Shown here in pieces: positions 41,769-53,010 of a stretch of 64,000 bases of DNA. Where the stretch lies: assembly GCA_036924085.1 (NCBI GenBank), contig JAVGWX010000012.1, forward strand, positions 4,579,430 to 4,643,429, given 5' to 3'. Every line of letters starts with the position of its first letter. Position 1 is the first letter of the stretch. A model generated the notes under the pieces. It had not been told where the DNA came from, made no database searches, and saw nothing but the letters and a program-made list of their open reading frames with translations. This stretch comes from Ariolimax columbianus (taxonomy: Eukaryota; Mollusca; Gastropoda; Stylommatophora; Arionidae). The translations under genes were made by a program, and so were the position numbers.

Positions 41769-43655
41769 ACTTCTAGCTCAGAAAGCGAATAAAACAGCAA
41801 AAATAGACTTCGAAAAGAAACTTGTTCAGAGGATCAAGACTGATAGTAAAAGCTTCTTCTCTTATGTTAGAAATAAACAAAGATCAAAGGACAAAGTAGG
41901 CCCTCTCAAAGACAGCACAGAAAAAAAAATAAGTGAAAATAGGGTGGCAGCAAATCTACTCAATCACTACTTTGGCACAGTGTACACAAAAGAGGACTGC
42001 TCCAAGATCCCAGAGCCTGTAGACATCTTTCAAATAGACATGGATACAGCAGGATTAGGAATCAATCTGTATTACAGAGGAAATAGTTTTTAAAAAATTG
42101 GAGGGGTTGAAAGTGGATAAATGTCCAGGTCAAGATGGTATTCATCCAAAATTGCTGTTTGAAATTAGAGACCAATTAGCAAAACCATTGGCTATATTAT
42201 GTTCTCAATCACTTGCACAAGGGATTGTTCCACGAGATTGGAAAGATGCGGGAGTGATCCCCTTATTCAAAAAGGGCGAAAAATCAGATCCAGCAAACTA
42301 TAGACCTGTGAGCTTAACGAGCATAGTCTGTAAATTGTTAGAGTCAATAATCAAAAAAAACATTGTAATGCATTTAGATAAATTTAATATAATTAGAAAT
42401 AGTCAGCATGGGTTTACCAGAGGGAGATCATGCTTAACAAATCTATTAGAATTCATGGAGGAGGTTACTAAAATCATAGATAAAGGGGAGCCAGTGGACG
42501 TTATTTATCTGGATTTTGCAAAGGCCTTTGATAGAGTACCTCATCAAAGATTATTTCGAAAGTTAAAATCACTTGGAATAGGTGGGGAAGTTGCCAAATG
42601 GATTGAAAATTGGTTAACGGGAAGAAGGCAAAGGGTGGGTATAAATAAGGAGTACTCTGAGTGGTGTGAAGTAAAAAGTGGAGTGCCACAGGGCTCGGTT
42701 TTGGGACCAATTTTATTCTTGATATATATAAATGATTTGGACATAGGTATGGGATCCATTATTGCAAAATTTGCTGATGATACAAAACTATGCAGTAGTG
42801 TCTCATCTAAAGCAGAAGTGGATATATTGAGGTCGGATTTAGATAAAATTGAAGAATGGTCTGTAATCTGGAAAATGGAGTTTAATGTAGATAAATGTAC
42901 AGTCATGCACATGGGTAGATCCAATATGGAACATAATTACAGAATGGGAGAGAACAATATTAGAAAGATAGATAAAGAAAGGGACTTAGGGATTATAATA
43001 AATTATATATGTAAGGTGAGGGAGCAAGTTCAGGTAGCAGTAAAAAAGGCAAATGCAATGTTAGGGATGATAAAAAGAAACATTAAACATAGGAGCAAGG
43101 AGGTGATAGTCAAACTGTATAAAGCATTAGTTAGACCTAGATTGGAGTACTGTGTACAGGTGTGGAGTCCTTATCAGAGAGGGGATATAAACATGCTGGA
43201 GAGAATACAAAAAAGAGCGACAAAGCTGATAGTGGGATTCCAGAATTACAGTTATGAGGAAAGATTAAAAAGAACCGGCCTACAGTGTCTAGCAGAGAGA
43301 AGAATTCGTGGTGACTTAATACAGGTGTATAAGATGATCAGAGGAATGGATAAAGTGGACTATATCAAGTTTTTTTAAAGTACAACCACCAACAAGGACA
43401 AGAGGGCACAGCTACAAGTTGACTAAAGAGAGGTCCAGATTAGATATTAGGAAGTATTTCTTTAGCCAGAGAGTTGTGAATGCTTGGAATGCATTGCCAA
43501 GTGAGGTGGTGGAGGCTGGGACGGTTAATGCATTTAAGAATAGATTGGATGCTTACAGCTTCTAGAGCAAGATGATGTAATTGGAACTGGTTGTATACAG
43601 ACTCTGCAGAGTCTTCTAAACCAGTAAAAAGACGTTAAGTTAGTTAGTTAAGTTA
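41769..43655 (+). mobile_element. CR1/L2-like LINE, RT to 3' end, inserted inside another LINE
   Basis: Begins in the endonuclease-RT linker ('cagaaagcgaataaaacagc'), contains the RT ORF 42098-43378, then a short 3' UTR with 16-bp palindrome 'agactctgcagagtct' (43599-43614) and terminal 'gttaagttagttagttaagt'. It separates two halves of a minus-strand LINE (41768 and 43656). No long target duplication is visible. It is 5'-truncated (no endonuclease), but is the best preserved LINE in the window. Related pieces are 1-375, 21480-22155, 29053-30790 and 39019-39692. Confidence 0.93.
42098..43378 (+). CDS. CR1/L2-like LINE reverse transcriptase (5'-truncated, C-terminal frameshift)
   Basis: A 426-codon ORF; the first ATG is within the ORF2-like polyprotein, not a true start. 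Palm and finger motifs in order: 'NYRPVSLTSIVCKLLESIIK' (about 68), 'QHGFTRGRSCLTNLLEF' (about 108), motif A 'YLDFAKAFDRVPHQ' (Asp near 139), 'GVPQGSVLGPILFLIYINDL' (about 195), catalytic 'FADD' (225-228), thumb 'YKALVRPRLEYCVQVWSP' and 'ERIQKRATKLI'. The product would reverse-transcribe its own RNA at a nicked target. The ORF ends at a T-run (about 43371-43377); in the next frame the normal ending continues ('RTRGHSYKLTKERSRLDIRK', 'VVNAWNALP', 'FKNRLDAYSF'). A single slip in the T-run thus explains the truncation. Upstream in-frame sequence lacks the endonuclease. Not mobile on its own. Confidence 0.92.
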   Translation: MEGLKVDKCPGQDGIHPKLLFEIRDQLAKPLAILCSQSLAQGIVPRDWKDAGVIPLFKKGEKSDPANYRPVSLTSIVCKLLESIIKKNIVMHLDKFNIIRNSQHGFTRGRSCLTNLLEFMEEVTKIIDKGEPVDVIYLDFAKAFDRVPHQRLFRKLKSLGIGGEVAKWIENWLTGRRQRVGINKEYSEWCEVKSGVPQGSVLGPILFLIYINDLDIGMGSIIAKFADDTKLCSSVSSKAEVDILRSDLDKIEEWSVIWKMEFNVDKCTVMHMGRSNMEHNYRMGENNIRKIDKERDLGIIINYICKVREQVQVAVKKANAMLGMIKRNIKHRSKEVIVKLYKALVRPRLEYCVQVWSPYQRGDINMLERIQKRATKLIVGFQNYSYEERLKRTGLQCLAERRIRGDLIQVYKMIRGMDKVDYIKFF

Positions 43656-44150
43656 TATTCACATTTTTGCTGAGGTGTCCTTGGAGTTGCACTCTTTCTG
43701 TCCTGTTATCAAGGTAATCATTGATCCATGTGTACATGTTGTTGATTGCATCCATTTGCAGTAGTTTGAGTTTTAACCCGCTCTTCCATATTTTATCAAA
43801 GGCTTTTTCTAGGTCTATCCAGACTGCCGGTGTTTTCTTTTTTTCTTGAAATGCATCTTCTATCTCCTGCGAGATAAATGTCACCTGATCTTCGGTCGAT
43901 CTGTTTCTACGAAAACCTTCTTGCTGGGGGATAAGTAAATTCTTTGATTCCATGTGCCAGGTTATTCTAGTTTTAACTATTCGTTCCGTTAGTTTACCCA
44001 CACAGCTGAGTAGACTAATAGGTCTGTGCCTGGCTTCATGTTGTCCTTCCCATGTTTAAGGATGGGGATAGTCCTTGCCTCCTTCCACACGGTGGAGGCA
44101 GTTCCTTGTGTACATGAAGCATTGGTTCCATAGCAAGAGACTGCTGAAGT
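43656..44150 (-). pseudogene. RNase H-bearing LINE, RT N-terminal part (5' half of split element)
   Basis: The minus ORF 44001-43648 reads 'GKLTERIVKTRITWHMESKN', 'PQQEGFRRNRSTEDQVTFIS', 'AVWIDLEKAFDKIWKSGL', 'YTWINDYLDNRTERVQLQGH': the fingers and motif A of an RT. It stops at the CR1/L2-like insertion. The missing continuation ('GGILLP') is at 41768, so the RT was split between motif A and the YADD box. Confidence 0.88.
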
Positions 44151-44384
44151 TGGTGAAGTGTTAGATATTTGATTCTACTGAAACTCAGCTTTTTATGTTG
44201 TGGGATGGCCAGTTCCCTTCCTCGCTGCCTTTCTTTGACTATCGGTAAGTCGAGTACTCATTTACAGCTGGGTAGAATGCAGCCTGCTTCAAACGTGTTT
44301 ATATTCATTGTTGAAAGATTGATATCAATCCCATCAATAAACAAAGGAAAAGAAATACATATGAATGTGTCTGCGGCACTGATA
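44151..44384. other. Unassigned, with short repeat-like similarity to 63760-63850
   Basis: 'gccagttcccttcct' and 'catttacagctgggtag' resemble 'accagttcccttcctttc' and 'tatttacaagtgagtag' at 63765. Probably part of a diverged dispersed repeat. Confidence 0.4.
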
Positions 44385-44690
44385 CAATTACAATTTAATA
44401 TCTGCTACAAAGGTGTCCAGCATAGGAGGAAAAGAGCATCCACATACGGTCGGCCATCACCTACACTCTTCCCAAACACGCTCTATGGAGATACTAATAG
44501 ACCAGGCTAACCACTGCGACCTTTAGATATATTCATGTTGACGTCTGACAGCGCACAGAGAAGAAGAAGAAGAAGAAGAAGAAGAAGAAGAAGAAGAAAA
44601 AGAAGAAGAAGAAAAAGAAGAAGAAGAAGAAGAAGAAGAAGAAGAAAAAGAAGAAGAAGAAGAAGAAGAAGAAGAAGAAGAATCCATCTC
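44385..44690 (+). pseudogene. RNase H LINE 3'-end fragment with expanded (GAA)n tail
   Basis: 'CYKGVQHRRKRASTYG' and 'LFPNTLYGDTN' are a broken RNase H C-terminus ('LQ.CP.Y...R...WP ... LYGD'). It is followed by 'gacgtctgacagcgcacaga', the family's conserved 3' end, and a GAA tract from about 44560 to 44682 with GAAA interruptions. The Arg-rich and Ser/Leu-rich ORFs here are triplet artefacts. Confidence 0.8.
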
Positions 44691-45504
44691 AACAATTCTG
44701 ATGACCCAATTTTGAGAACCCCTAATGACCAAAAAAAGGTCTTAATGTGTTTTGAAGGAAACTGTCAATACCGCGTCTTGTTCTGAAACGGGTAAATAAG
44801 AAAGCGTGTTTCCTATTAAAGTTACGGTGTACACGTATTTGAATGCCCCGGTAAATTAAAACCTAGGGAGAAAATTCGTGCAATAATGACTGAGAAGAGT
44901 GGCAATGAAGGGAAAAATTCTGCAAGTTTTAGACGAAGAGGAAATCTTTGCTGCCACTCAAACTCGGTCTAAGAATTTTGTTTTGTGAGGGTCTGAAGGA
45001 GAGAGCGGAAGAAGAATGAGAAACGATTACCTGCTGTGTTGAATGTTTGGCCATACGGTCTTCGTGGGACTCTGTGGTGACACAACGAATGTGGATATAG
45101 ACGCGCAAGTGGGAGATAAGCAGTACTTGAAAGACACCGTGTGAATAGTGCTAACTTTGTATCCAGTTACCTGTGAAATACAAATAGAACGTTAAATTTG
45201 GGGAAAGGTATATTAGGTTTAGTTCCCGTTTTCTGAACTTTCTAGTCGACCCAGCAGTGTTTGAGCACATGGCTTACGATTCATCCTCATCATTATTATC
45301 ATCTTCATCAATTGTTATTATCACCCCCAGTGGAGCTAAGGCCCCCAGCAAACACACACCAAGTCTTTCTGACTTGTGTCAACACCACCTGCTGATTAGA
45401 CGTCTGTTCACGAGTGTGGCTATTTATCTTCTCTAAGTGGGACTATGCCTGCGTCTCCCTCAACTCCCCGTTGGAGGTCTAGACCAAATACTCACAGATA
45501 ACGC
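44691..45504. other. No recognisable gene
   Basis: Mixed sequence, with an AT-rich 'tcattattatcatcttcatc' stretch near 45285. Nothing coding was recognised. Confidence 0.5.
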
Positions 45505-45690
45505 TGCGGCATATTCTCCTTAACGTATGCCCCAGACACCACCATCTTCTCCTTAACGTATGCCCCAGACACCACCATCTTCTCCTTAACGTATGCCCCA
45601 GACACCACCATCTTCTCCTTAACGTATGCCCCAGACACCACCATCTTCTCCTTAACGTATGCCCCAGACATTGCCACCTTCTCCACGTTA
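45505..45690. repeat. Minisatellite, 33-bp unit, 5-6 copies
   Basis: 'ttctccttaacgtatgcccc' plus 'agacaccaccatc' recurs every 33 bp. On the minus strand the unit reads 'CLGHTLRRRWW'. That resembles the 'W.GHTLR' segment of RTE-like polymerases, so the unit may derive from a LINE; this is tentative. Confidence 0.93.
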
Positions 45691-45839
45691 TTCCCATACT
45701 TACTGTGGACAGTCTTGTTCTGTCCAATAGCTCCACATGGTCAACCTTGTTATTTCAGTGCAGCCCTGGTACAGAACGCAAAATGTGTGTGAAATTGTGC
45801 TTTTCTGGAACCAACCTTTGTTATACGTCATATTTCGGT

Positions 45840-48800
45840 GCCATGCAGTAACACAGACCTCAAACTTCGGTGCCATACAGACCTCACACTTCTGTGCCAT
45901 GCAGTAACACAGACTTCTCACTTCTGGGCCATGCAGACCTCACACTTCTGGGTCATGCAGACCTCAGACTTCTGTGCCATGCAGTAACACAGACCTCACA
46001 CCTCTGTGCCATGCAGTAACACAGACCTCACACTTCTGTGCCATGAAGTAACACATACCTCACACTTCTGTGCCATGCAGTAACACATACCCCCACACTT
46101 CGGTGCCATGCAGTAACACAGACCTCACACTTCTGGGCCATGCAGTAACACAGACCTCTCACTACTGTGCCATGCAGTAACACAGACCTCACACTTCTGT
46201 GCCATGCAGTAACACAGACCTCACACTTCTGTGTCATGCAGTAACACAGACCTCACACTTCTGGGCCATGCAGTAACACAGAACTCATACTTCTGTGCCA
46301 TGCAGTAACACAGACCTCACACTTCTGTGTCATGCAGTAACACAGACCTCACACTTCTGGGCCATGCAGTAACACAGAACTCATACTTCTGTGCCATGCA
46401 GTAACACAGACCTCACACTTATGTGTCATGCAGTAACACAGACCTCACACTACTGTGCCATGCAGTAACACATACCCCCACACTTCGGTGCCATGCAGTA
46501 ACACAGACCTCACACTTCTGTGCCATGCAGTAACACAGACCTCACACTTCTGGGCCATGCAGTAACACAGACCTCACACTACTGTGCCATGCAGTAACAC
46601 AGACCTCACACTTTTGTGTCATGCAGTAACACAGACCCCCACACTTCGTTGCCATGCAGACCTCACATGTCGGTCCCCTGCAGAACTCACACTTCTGGGC
46701 CTTGCAGTAACACAGACCTCACACGTCTGTGCCATGCAGTAACACAGACCTCACACTTCTGTGCCATGCAGTAACACAGACCTCACACTTCTGTGCCATG
46801 CAGTAACACAGACCTCACACTTCTGGGCCATGCAGTAACACAGGCCTCACACTTCTGTGCCATGCAGTAACACAGACCTCGCACTTCTGGGCCATGCAGT
46901 AACACAGACCTCACACTTCTGTGCCATGCAGTAACACAGACCTCACACTTCTGTGTCATGCAGTAACACAGACCTCACACTTCTGTGTCATGCAGTAACA
47001 CATACCCCCACACTTCGGTGCCATGCAGTAACACAGACCTCACACTTCTGGGCCATGCAGTAACACAGACCCCCACACTTCGGTGCCATGCAGACCTCAC
47101 ATGTCGTGCCCTGCAGACCTCACACTTCTGTGCCATGCAGTAACACAGAATTCACACTTCTGTGCCATGCAGTAACACAGACCTCACACTTTGGTACCAT
47201 GCAGTAACACAGACCTCACACTTCTGTGCCATGCAGACCTCACGCTTCTGTGACATGCAGTCACACAGACCTCACACTACTGTGCCATGCAGTAACACAG
47301 ACCTCACACTTCGGTGCCATGCAGACCTCACACTACTGTGCCATGTAGTAACACAGACCTCACACTTCTGTGCTGTGCAGTAACACAGACCTCACTCTAC
47401 TGTGCTATGCAGTAACACAGACCTCACACTTCTGTGTTATGCAGTAACACAGACCTCACACTTCTGTGCCATGCAGTAACACAGACCTCACACTTCTGTG
47501 CCATGCAGAAACACAGACCTCACACTTCTGTGCCATGCAGTAACACAGACCTCATACTTCTGTGTCATGCAGTAACACAGACCTCACACTGCTGTGCTAT
47601 GCAGTAACACAGACCTCACACTTTTGTATCATGCAGTAACACAGACCCCCACACTTCGGTGCCATGCAGACCTCACATGTCGGTGCCCTGCAGAACTCAC
47701 ACTTCTGGGCCATGCAGTAACACAGACCTCACACTTCTGTGCCATGCAGTAACACAGACCTCACACTTCTGTGTCATGCAGTAACACAGACCTCACACTT
47801 CTGGGCCATGCAGTAACACAGAACTCATACTTCTGTGCCATGCAGTAACACAGACCTCACACTTATGTGTCATGCAATAACACAGACCTCACACTACTGT
47901 GCCATGCAGTAACACATACCCCCACACTTCGGTGCCATGCAGTAACACAGACCTCACACTTCTGTGCCATGCAGTAACACAGACCCCAACACTTCGGTGC
48001 CATGCAGACCTCACATGTCGGTGCCCTGCAGAGCTCACACTTCTGGGCCATGCAGTAACACAGACCTCACACTTCTGTGCCATGTAGTAACACAGACCTC
48101 ACACTTCTGTGCCATGCAGTAACACAGACCTCACACTTCGGTACCATGCAGTAACACAGACCTCACACTTCTGTGGCATGCAGACCTCACACTTCTGTGA
48201 CATGCAGTAACACAGACCTCACACTACTGTGCCATGCAATAACACAGACCTCACACTACTGTGCCATGCAGTAACACATACCCCCACACTTCGGTGCCAT
48301 GCAGTAACACAGACCTCACACTTCTGTGCCATGCAGTAACACAGACCCCAACACTTCGGTGCCATGCAGACCTCACATGTCGGTGCCCTGCAGAGCTTAC
48401 ACTTCTGGGCCATGCAGTAACACAGACCTCACACTTCTGTGCCATGTAGTAACACAGACCTCACACTTCTGTGCCATGCAGTAACACAGACCTCACACTT
48501 CGGTACCATGCAGTAACACAGACCTCACACTTCTGTGGCATGCAGACCTCACACTTCTGTGACATGCAGTAACACAGACCTCACACTACTGTGCCATGCA
48601 GTAACACAGACCTCACACTACTGTGCCATGCAGTAACACAGACCTCACACTTCGGTGCCATGCAGACCTCACACTTCTGTGCCATGCAGTAACACAGACC
48701 TCACACTTCTGTGCCATGCAGTAACACAGACCTCACACTTCTGTGCCATGCAGTAACACATACCCCCACACTTCGGTGCCATGCAGTAACACAGACCTCA

Positions 48801-49487
48801 CACTTCTGGGCCATGCAGTAACACAGACCTCACACTACTGTGCCATGCAGTAACACAGACCTCACACTTCTGTGCCATGCAGTAACACAGACCTCACACT
48901 TCTGTGCCATGCAGTAACACAGACCTCACACTTCCGGGCCATGCAGTAACACAGACCTCACACTTCTGTGCCATGCAGTAACACAGACCTCACACTTCTG
49001 TGTCATGCAGTAACACAGACCTCACACTACTGTGCCATGCAGTAACACATACCCCCACACTTCGGTGCCATGCAGTAACACAGACCTCACACTTCTGTGC
49101 CATGCAGTAACTCAGACCTCACACTTTTGGGCCATGCAGTAACACAGACCTTACACTACTGTGCCATGCAGTAACACAGACCTCACACTTTTGTGTCATG
49201 CAGTAACACAGACCCCCACACTTCGGTGCCATGCAGACCTCACATGTCGGTGCCCTGCAGAACTCACACTTCTGGGCCTTGCAGTAACACAGACCTCACA
49301 CTTCTGTGCCATGCAGTAACACAGACCTCACACTTCTGTGCCATGCAGTAACACAGACCTCCCACTTCTGTGCCATGCAGTAACACAGACCTCACACTTC
49401 TGGGCCATGCAGTAACACAGACCTCACACTTCGGTGCCATGCAGACCTCACTCTTCTATGCCATGCAGTAACACAGACCTCACATTT
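45840..49487. repeat. Satellite, 32-bp unit, over 100 copies, 3.6 kb
   Basis: 'cacttctgtgccatgcagta' followed by 'acacagacctca' recurs at 32 bp, with shortened units lacking 'agtaacac' and a variant with 'cccccacacttcgg'. A 362-bp block is duplicated: 47899-48087 and 48261-48449 encode identical 62-codon strings. There are no spacers and no gene. Confidence 0.98.
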
Positions 49488-49859
49488 GCGTTGGAAATTC
49501 GAAGTATAGTGGTGGGCAAAATCTATTTGGAACTCCATAGGCTTAGCATTTCAATGAAAGAATTCTTATAATTGTTTGAATCGCATGCTGACTGTTGGGG
49601 AAAAAACATAGGCAGGAAACAATACACTCCACTCCATAAACTCAGGCTTATGGTAATAGAGTTGCTAGCACTCTATCCCCGACAGCAGTGTCTACTGTGA
49701 ACCTACTTTGAACAAGATATAAAACAGAACGGTGATATGTAGTTGTTTTTCATCACAGTATGACCCTTGTCATCAACGTTCTTACAATTATCATAATCGT
49801 TTTCAGCGTTTCAGGAAACATAACAACAAGCAATGTCGTTCTGCTATGTCCAACGTCCC
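49488..49859. other. No recognisable gene
   Basis: Short unique spacer between two satellites. An apparent ORF runs into the next array and has no known domain. Confidence 0.5.
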
Positions 49860-51045
49860 CAGCGTAGTTGTATCCTCTAGCTATGTCCAACTTCCTCAGC
49901 GCATGTGTATCCTCTAGCTAGGTCCAACTTCCTCAGCGTATGTGTATCCTCTAGATATGTCCAACTTCCTCAGCGTATGTGTATCCTCTAGCTAGGTCTA
50001 ACTTCCTCAGCGTATGTGTATCCTCTAGCTATGTCCAACTTCCTCAGCGTATGTGTATCCTCTAGCTATGTCCAACTTCCTCAGCGTATGTGTATTCTGT
50101 AGCTAGGTCCAACTTCCTCAGCGTATGTGTATCCTCTAGCTATGTCCAACTTCCTCAGCGTATGTGTATCCTCTAGCTATGTCCAACTTCCTCAGCGTAT
50201 GTGTATCCTCTAGCTATGTCCAACTTCCTCAGCGTATGTGTATCCTCTAGCTATGTCCAACTTCCTCAGCGTATGTGTATCCTCTAGCTATGTCCAACTT
50301 CCTCAGCGTATGTGTACCCTCTAGCTATGTCCAACTTCCTCAGTGTATGTGTATCCTCTAGCTAGGTCCAACTTCCTGAGCGTATGTGTATCCTCTAGCT
50401 ATGTCCAACTTCCTCAGCGTATGTGTATCCTCTAGCTATGTCCAACTTCCTCAGCGCATGTGTATCCTCTAGCTAGGTCCAACTTCCTCAGCGCATGTGT
50501 ATCCTCTAGCTATGTCCAACTTCCTCAGCGTATGTGTATCCTCTAGATATGTCCAACTTCCTCAGCGTATGTGTATCCTCTAGCTAGGTCTAACTTCCTC
50601 AGCGTATGTGTATCCTCTAGCTATGTCCAACTTCCTCAGCGTATGTGTATCCTCTAGCTATGTCCAACTTCCTCAGCGTATGTGTATTCTCTAGCTAGGT
50701 CCAACTTCCTCAGCGTATGTGTATCCTCTAGCTATGTCCAACTTCCTCAGCGTATGTGTATCCTCTAGCTATGTCCAACTTCCTCAGCGTATGTGTATCC
50801 TCTAGCTATGTCCAACTTCCTCAGCGTATGTGTATCCTCTAGCTATGTCCAACTTCCTCAGCGTATGTGTACCCTCTAGCTATGTCCAACTTCCTCAGTG
50901 TATGTGTATCCTCTAGCTAGGTCCAACTTCCTCAGCGTATGTGTATCCTCTAGCTATGTCCAACTTCCTCAGCGTATGTGTATCCTCTAGCTATGTCCAA
51001 CTTCCTCAGCGTATGTGTATCCTCTAGCTAGGTCCAACTTCCTGA
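49860..51045. repeat. Satellite, 37-bp unit, about 32 copies, with 16-unit higher-order repeat
   Basis: 'gtccaacttcctcagcgtat' followed by 'gtgtatcctctagctat' recurs every 37 bp. The rare variant 'ctagatatg' occurs at 49951 and 50543, 592 bp (16 units) apart, with the same series of variants following each. Confidence 0.97.
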
Positions 51046-51144
51046 ACTTATTTTGGACTTTTTTCTCAATTGGATCATTTGTTTATATTTTCCTTTTAAA
51101 TTGACCTGTCCATACTTGTTGATGTGATAGTAGTAACGTTATTC

Positions 51145-51385
51145 CAGGCGGCCCCGAGCTCTAACACCCTTAGTTACCATGCCGTCCCACGCTCTCACAC
51201 CCTTAGTTACCATGCCGTCCCACGCTCTCACACCCTTAGTTACCAGGCCGTCCCGCGCTCTCACACCCTTAGTTACCAGGCCAACCCGCGCTCTCACACC
51301 CTTAGTTACCAGGCCGCCCTGCGCTCTCACACCCTTAGTTACCAGGCCGCCCCGCGCACTCACGCCCTTAGTTACCGCTTCCAAC
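51145..51385. repeat. Minisatellite, 33-bp unit, 7 copies
   Basis: 'taccaggccgtcccgcgctc' plus 'tcacacccttagt' recurs every 33 bp. It lies just upstream of interspersed element copy 2. Confidence 0.95.
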
Positions 51386-51417
51386 ATGCGTGACAAGTTA
51401 CTGCAAGCCACTGAGCA

Positions 51418-52060
51418 CTGTTGTTGTTGTTGTTGTTGTTGTGAATTCCCATATTAAGTAAGTTTACTCTTGTGTTCCTTAAAAAAGGACGTCAAATGGC
51501 GGGTTGCAGTAACTTTCCTCACATCAGCGTGCTGATGAATGTGAACTGGGGTTCTCCAAGGGGTTGTGAAATGCTTGACTTCACTGCGTGTCGTTTACTA
51601 CTACAGGGGCAATTCGAACCCCACCTCGTTATCCAGGATGCCAAGATGAACAGACCGTTTAAAGGGAGAGACTACGACGAAGTCGAGGTGAGGGTTCTGG
51701 CCAGAACAATTTGCCTGACCATAACTAACATGTCTGATCGGTAAGTTTTGCCTGACCCTGACTAACAAACATGTCCGATCAGTAAGTTTTGCCTGACCCT
51801 GACTAACAAACATGTCTGATCGGTAAGTTTTGCCTGACCCTGACTTACATGTCCGATTGGTAAGTTTTGCCTGACCCTGACTAACAAACATGTCTGATCG
51901 GTAAGTTTTGCCTGACCCCGACTAACATGTCCGATTGGTAAGTTTTGCCTAACCCTAACTAACATGTCCGATCGGTAAGTTTTGACTGACCCTGACTAAC
52001 ATGTCCGATCGGTAAGTTTTGCCTGACCAGACGCTAGTCTCCTCCACACTGTAACTCCTC
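51418..52060 (+). mobile_element. Interspersed element with internal 37-bp array, copy 2
   Basis: Order: (gtt)n at 51420-51441, 'gaattcccatattaagtaag', body with 'ttttcctcacatc'-like text and 'gccaagatgaacag', 'gaagtcgaggtgagggt' (about 51680-51697), then array 51713-52030. The array has about 8-9 units of 'taacatgtctgatcggtaag' plus 'ttttgcctgaccctgac', some with an extra 'aaca'. Then 'agacgctagtctcctcc'. Same plan as 3955-4432 (inverted) and 62975-63330. Confidence 0.82.
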
Positions 52061-52214
52061 GCTGTTAAAGAAATCCAACACCCAGACACGAGGCATGTAC
52101 CGGCCAGGAGGATGGCGCAGACTGCTTCGTGCAGTCCCTGGTCATACGAGTTATTCCCTCCTTGCTATTTCTGTATCAGATTTGATGTTTTCTTATAGTG
52201 TTCCCTTTCAAACC

Positions 52215-52288
52215 CAATAGTAGTAGTAGTACCAGCAGTAGTAGTAGTAGTAGTGGTAGTAGTAGCAGCATCAGCAGTAGTAGTAGTG

Positions 52289-52335
<47 letters not shown>

Positions 52336-52372
52336 AGTGGCAGTAGTAGCAGCCTCAGCAGTAGTAGTAGTG

Positions 52373-52413
<41 letters not shown>

Positions 52414-52458
52414 AGTGGCAGTAGTAGCAGCATCAGCAGTAGTAGTAGTGGTAGTAGC

Positions 52459-52491
<33 letters not shown>

Positions 52492-52921
52492 AGTGGCAGT
52501 AGTAGCAGCATCAGCAGTAGTAGTAGTGGTAGTAGCAGTAGTAGTAGTAGTGGTGGTGGTGGCAGTAGTAGCAGTGGCAGTATTAGTAGTAGTGGTGGTA
52601 GTAGTAATAGGGATAGTAGTAGAAGTAGTAGCAGTAGTAGTTGTAATAGTAATTATAGTAGTAGTATTAGTTGTAGTAGTGGCAGTAGTAGTAGTAGCAG
52701 TAGTAGTAGCAATAATAGGTGTAGTATCAGTAGCAGTAGTAGTTGTAGTAGTAGTAGTAGTAGTAGTAGCAGTAGTCGTTGTAGTAGTAGTAGTAGTAGT
52801 AGTAGCAGCAGTAGTAGTAGTTGTAGTAGTAGTAGCAGTAGTAATAGTAGTAGTAGTAGTTGTAGTAGTAGCAGTAGTAGCAGTAGTAGTAGTAGTAGTA
52901 GTAGTAGTAGCAGTAGTCGTT

Positions 52922-52952
<31 letters not shown>

Positions 52953-52963
52953 CAGTAGTCGTT

Positions 52964-53010
<47 letters not shown>

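Noticed and set aside
44535..44786. Arg-rich ORF, possible protamine-like protein
   Set aside because: It is the (GAA)n tail of a LINE fragment read in one frame; the other strand gives Ser or Leu runs.
45840..49487. CRISPR-like array (32-bp repeats)
   Set aside because: Spacing equals the repeat itself, variants are shared among units, and no spacers are present.
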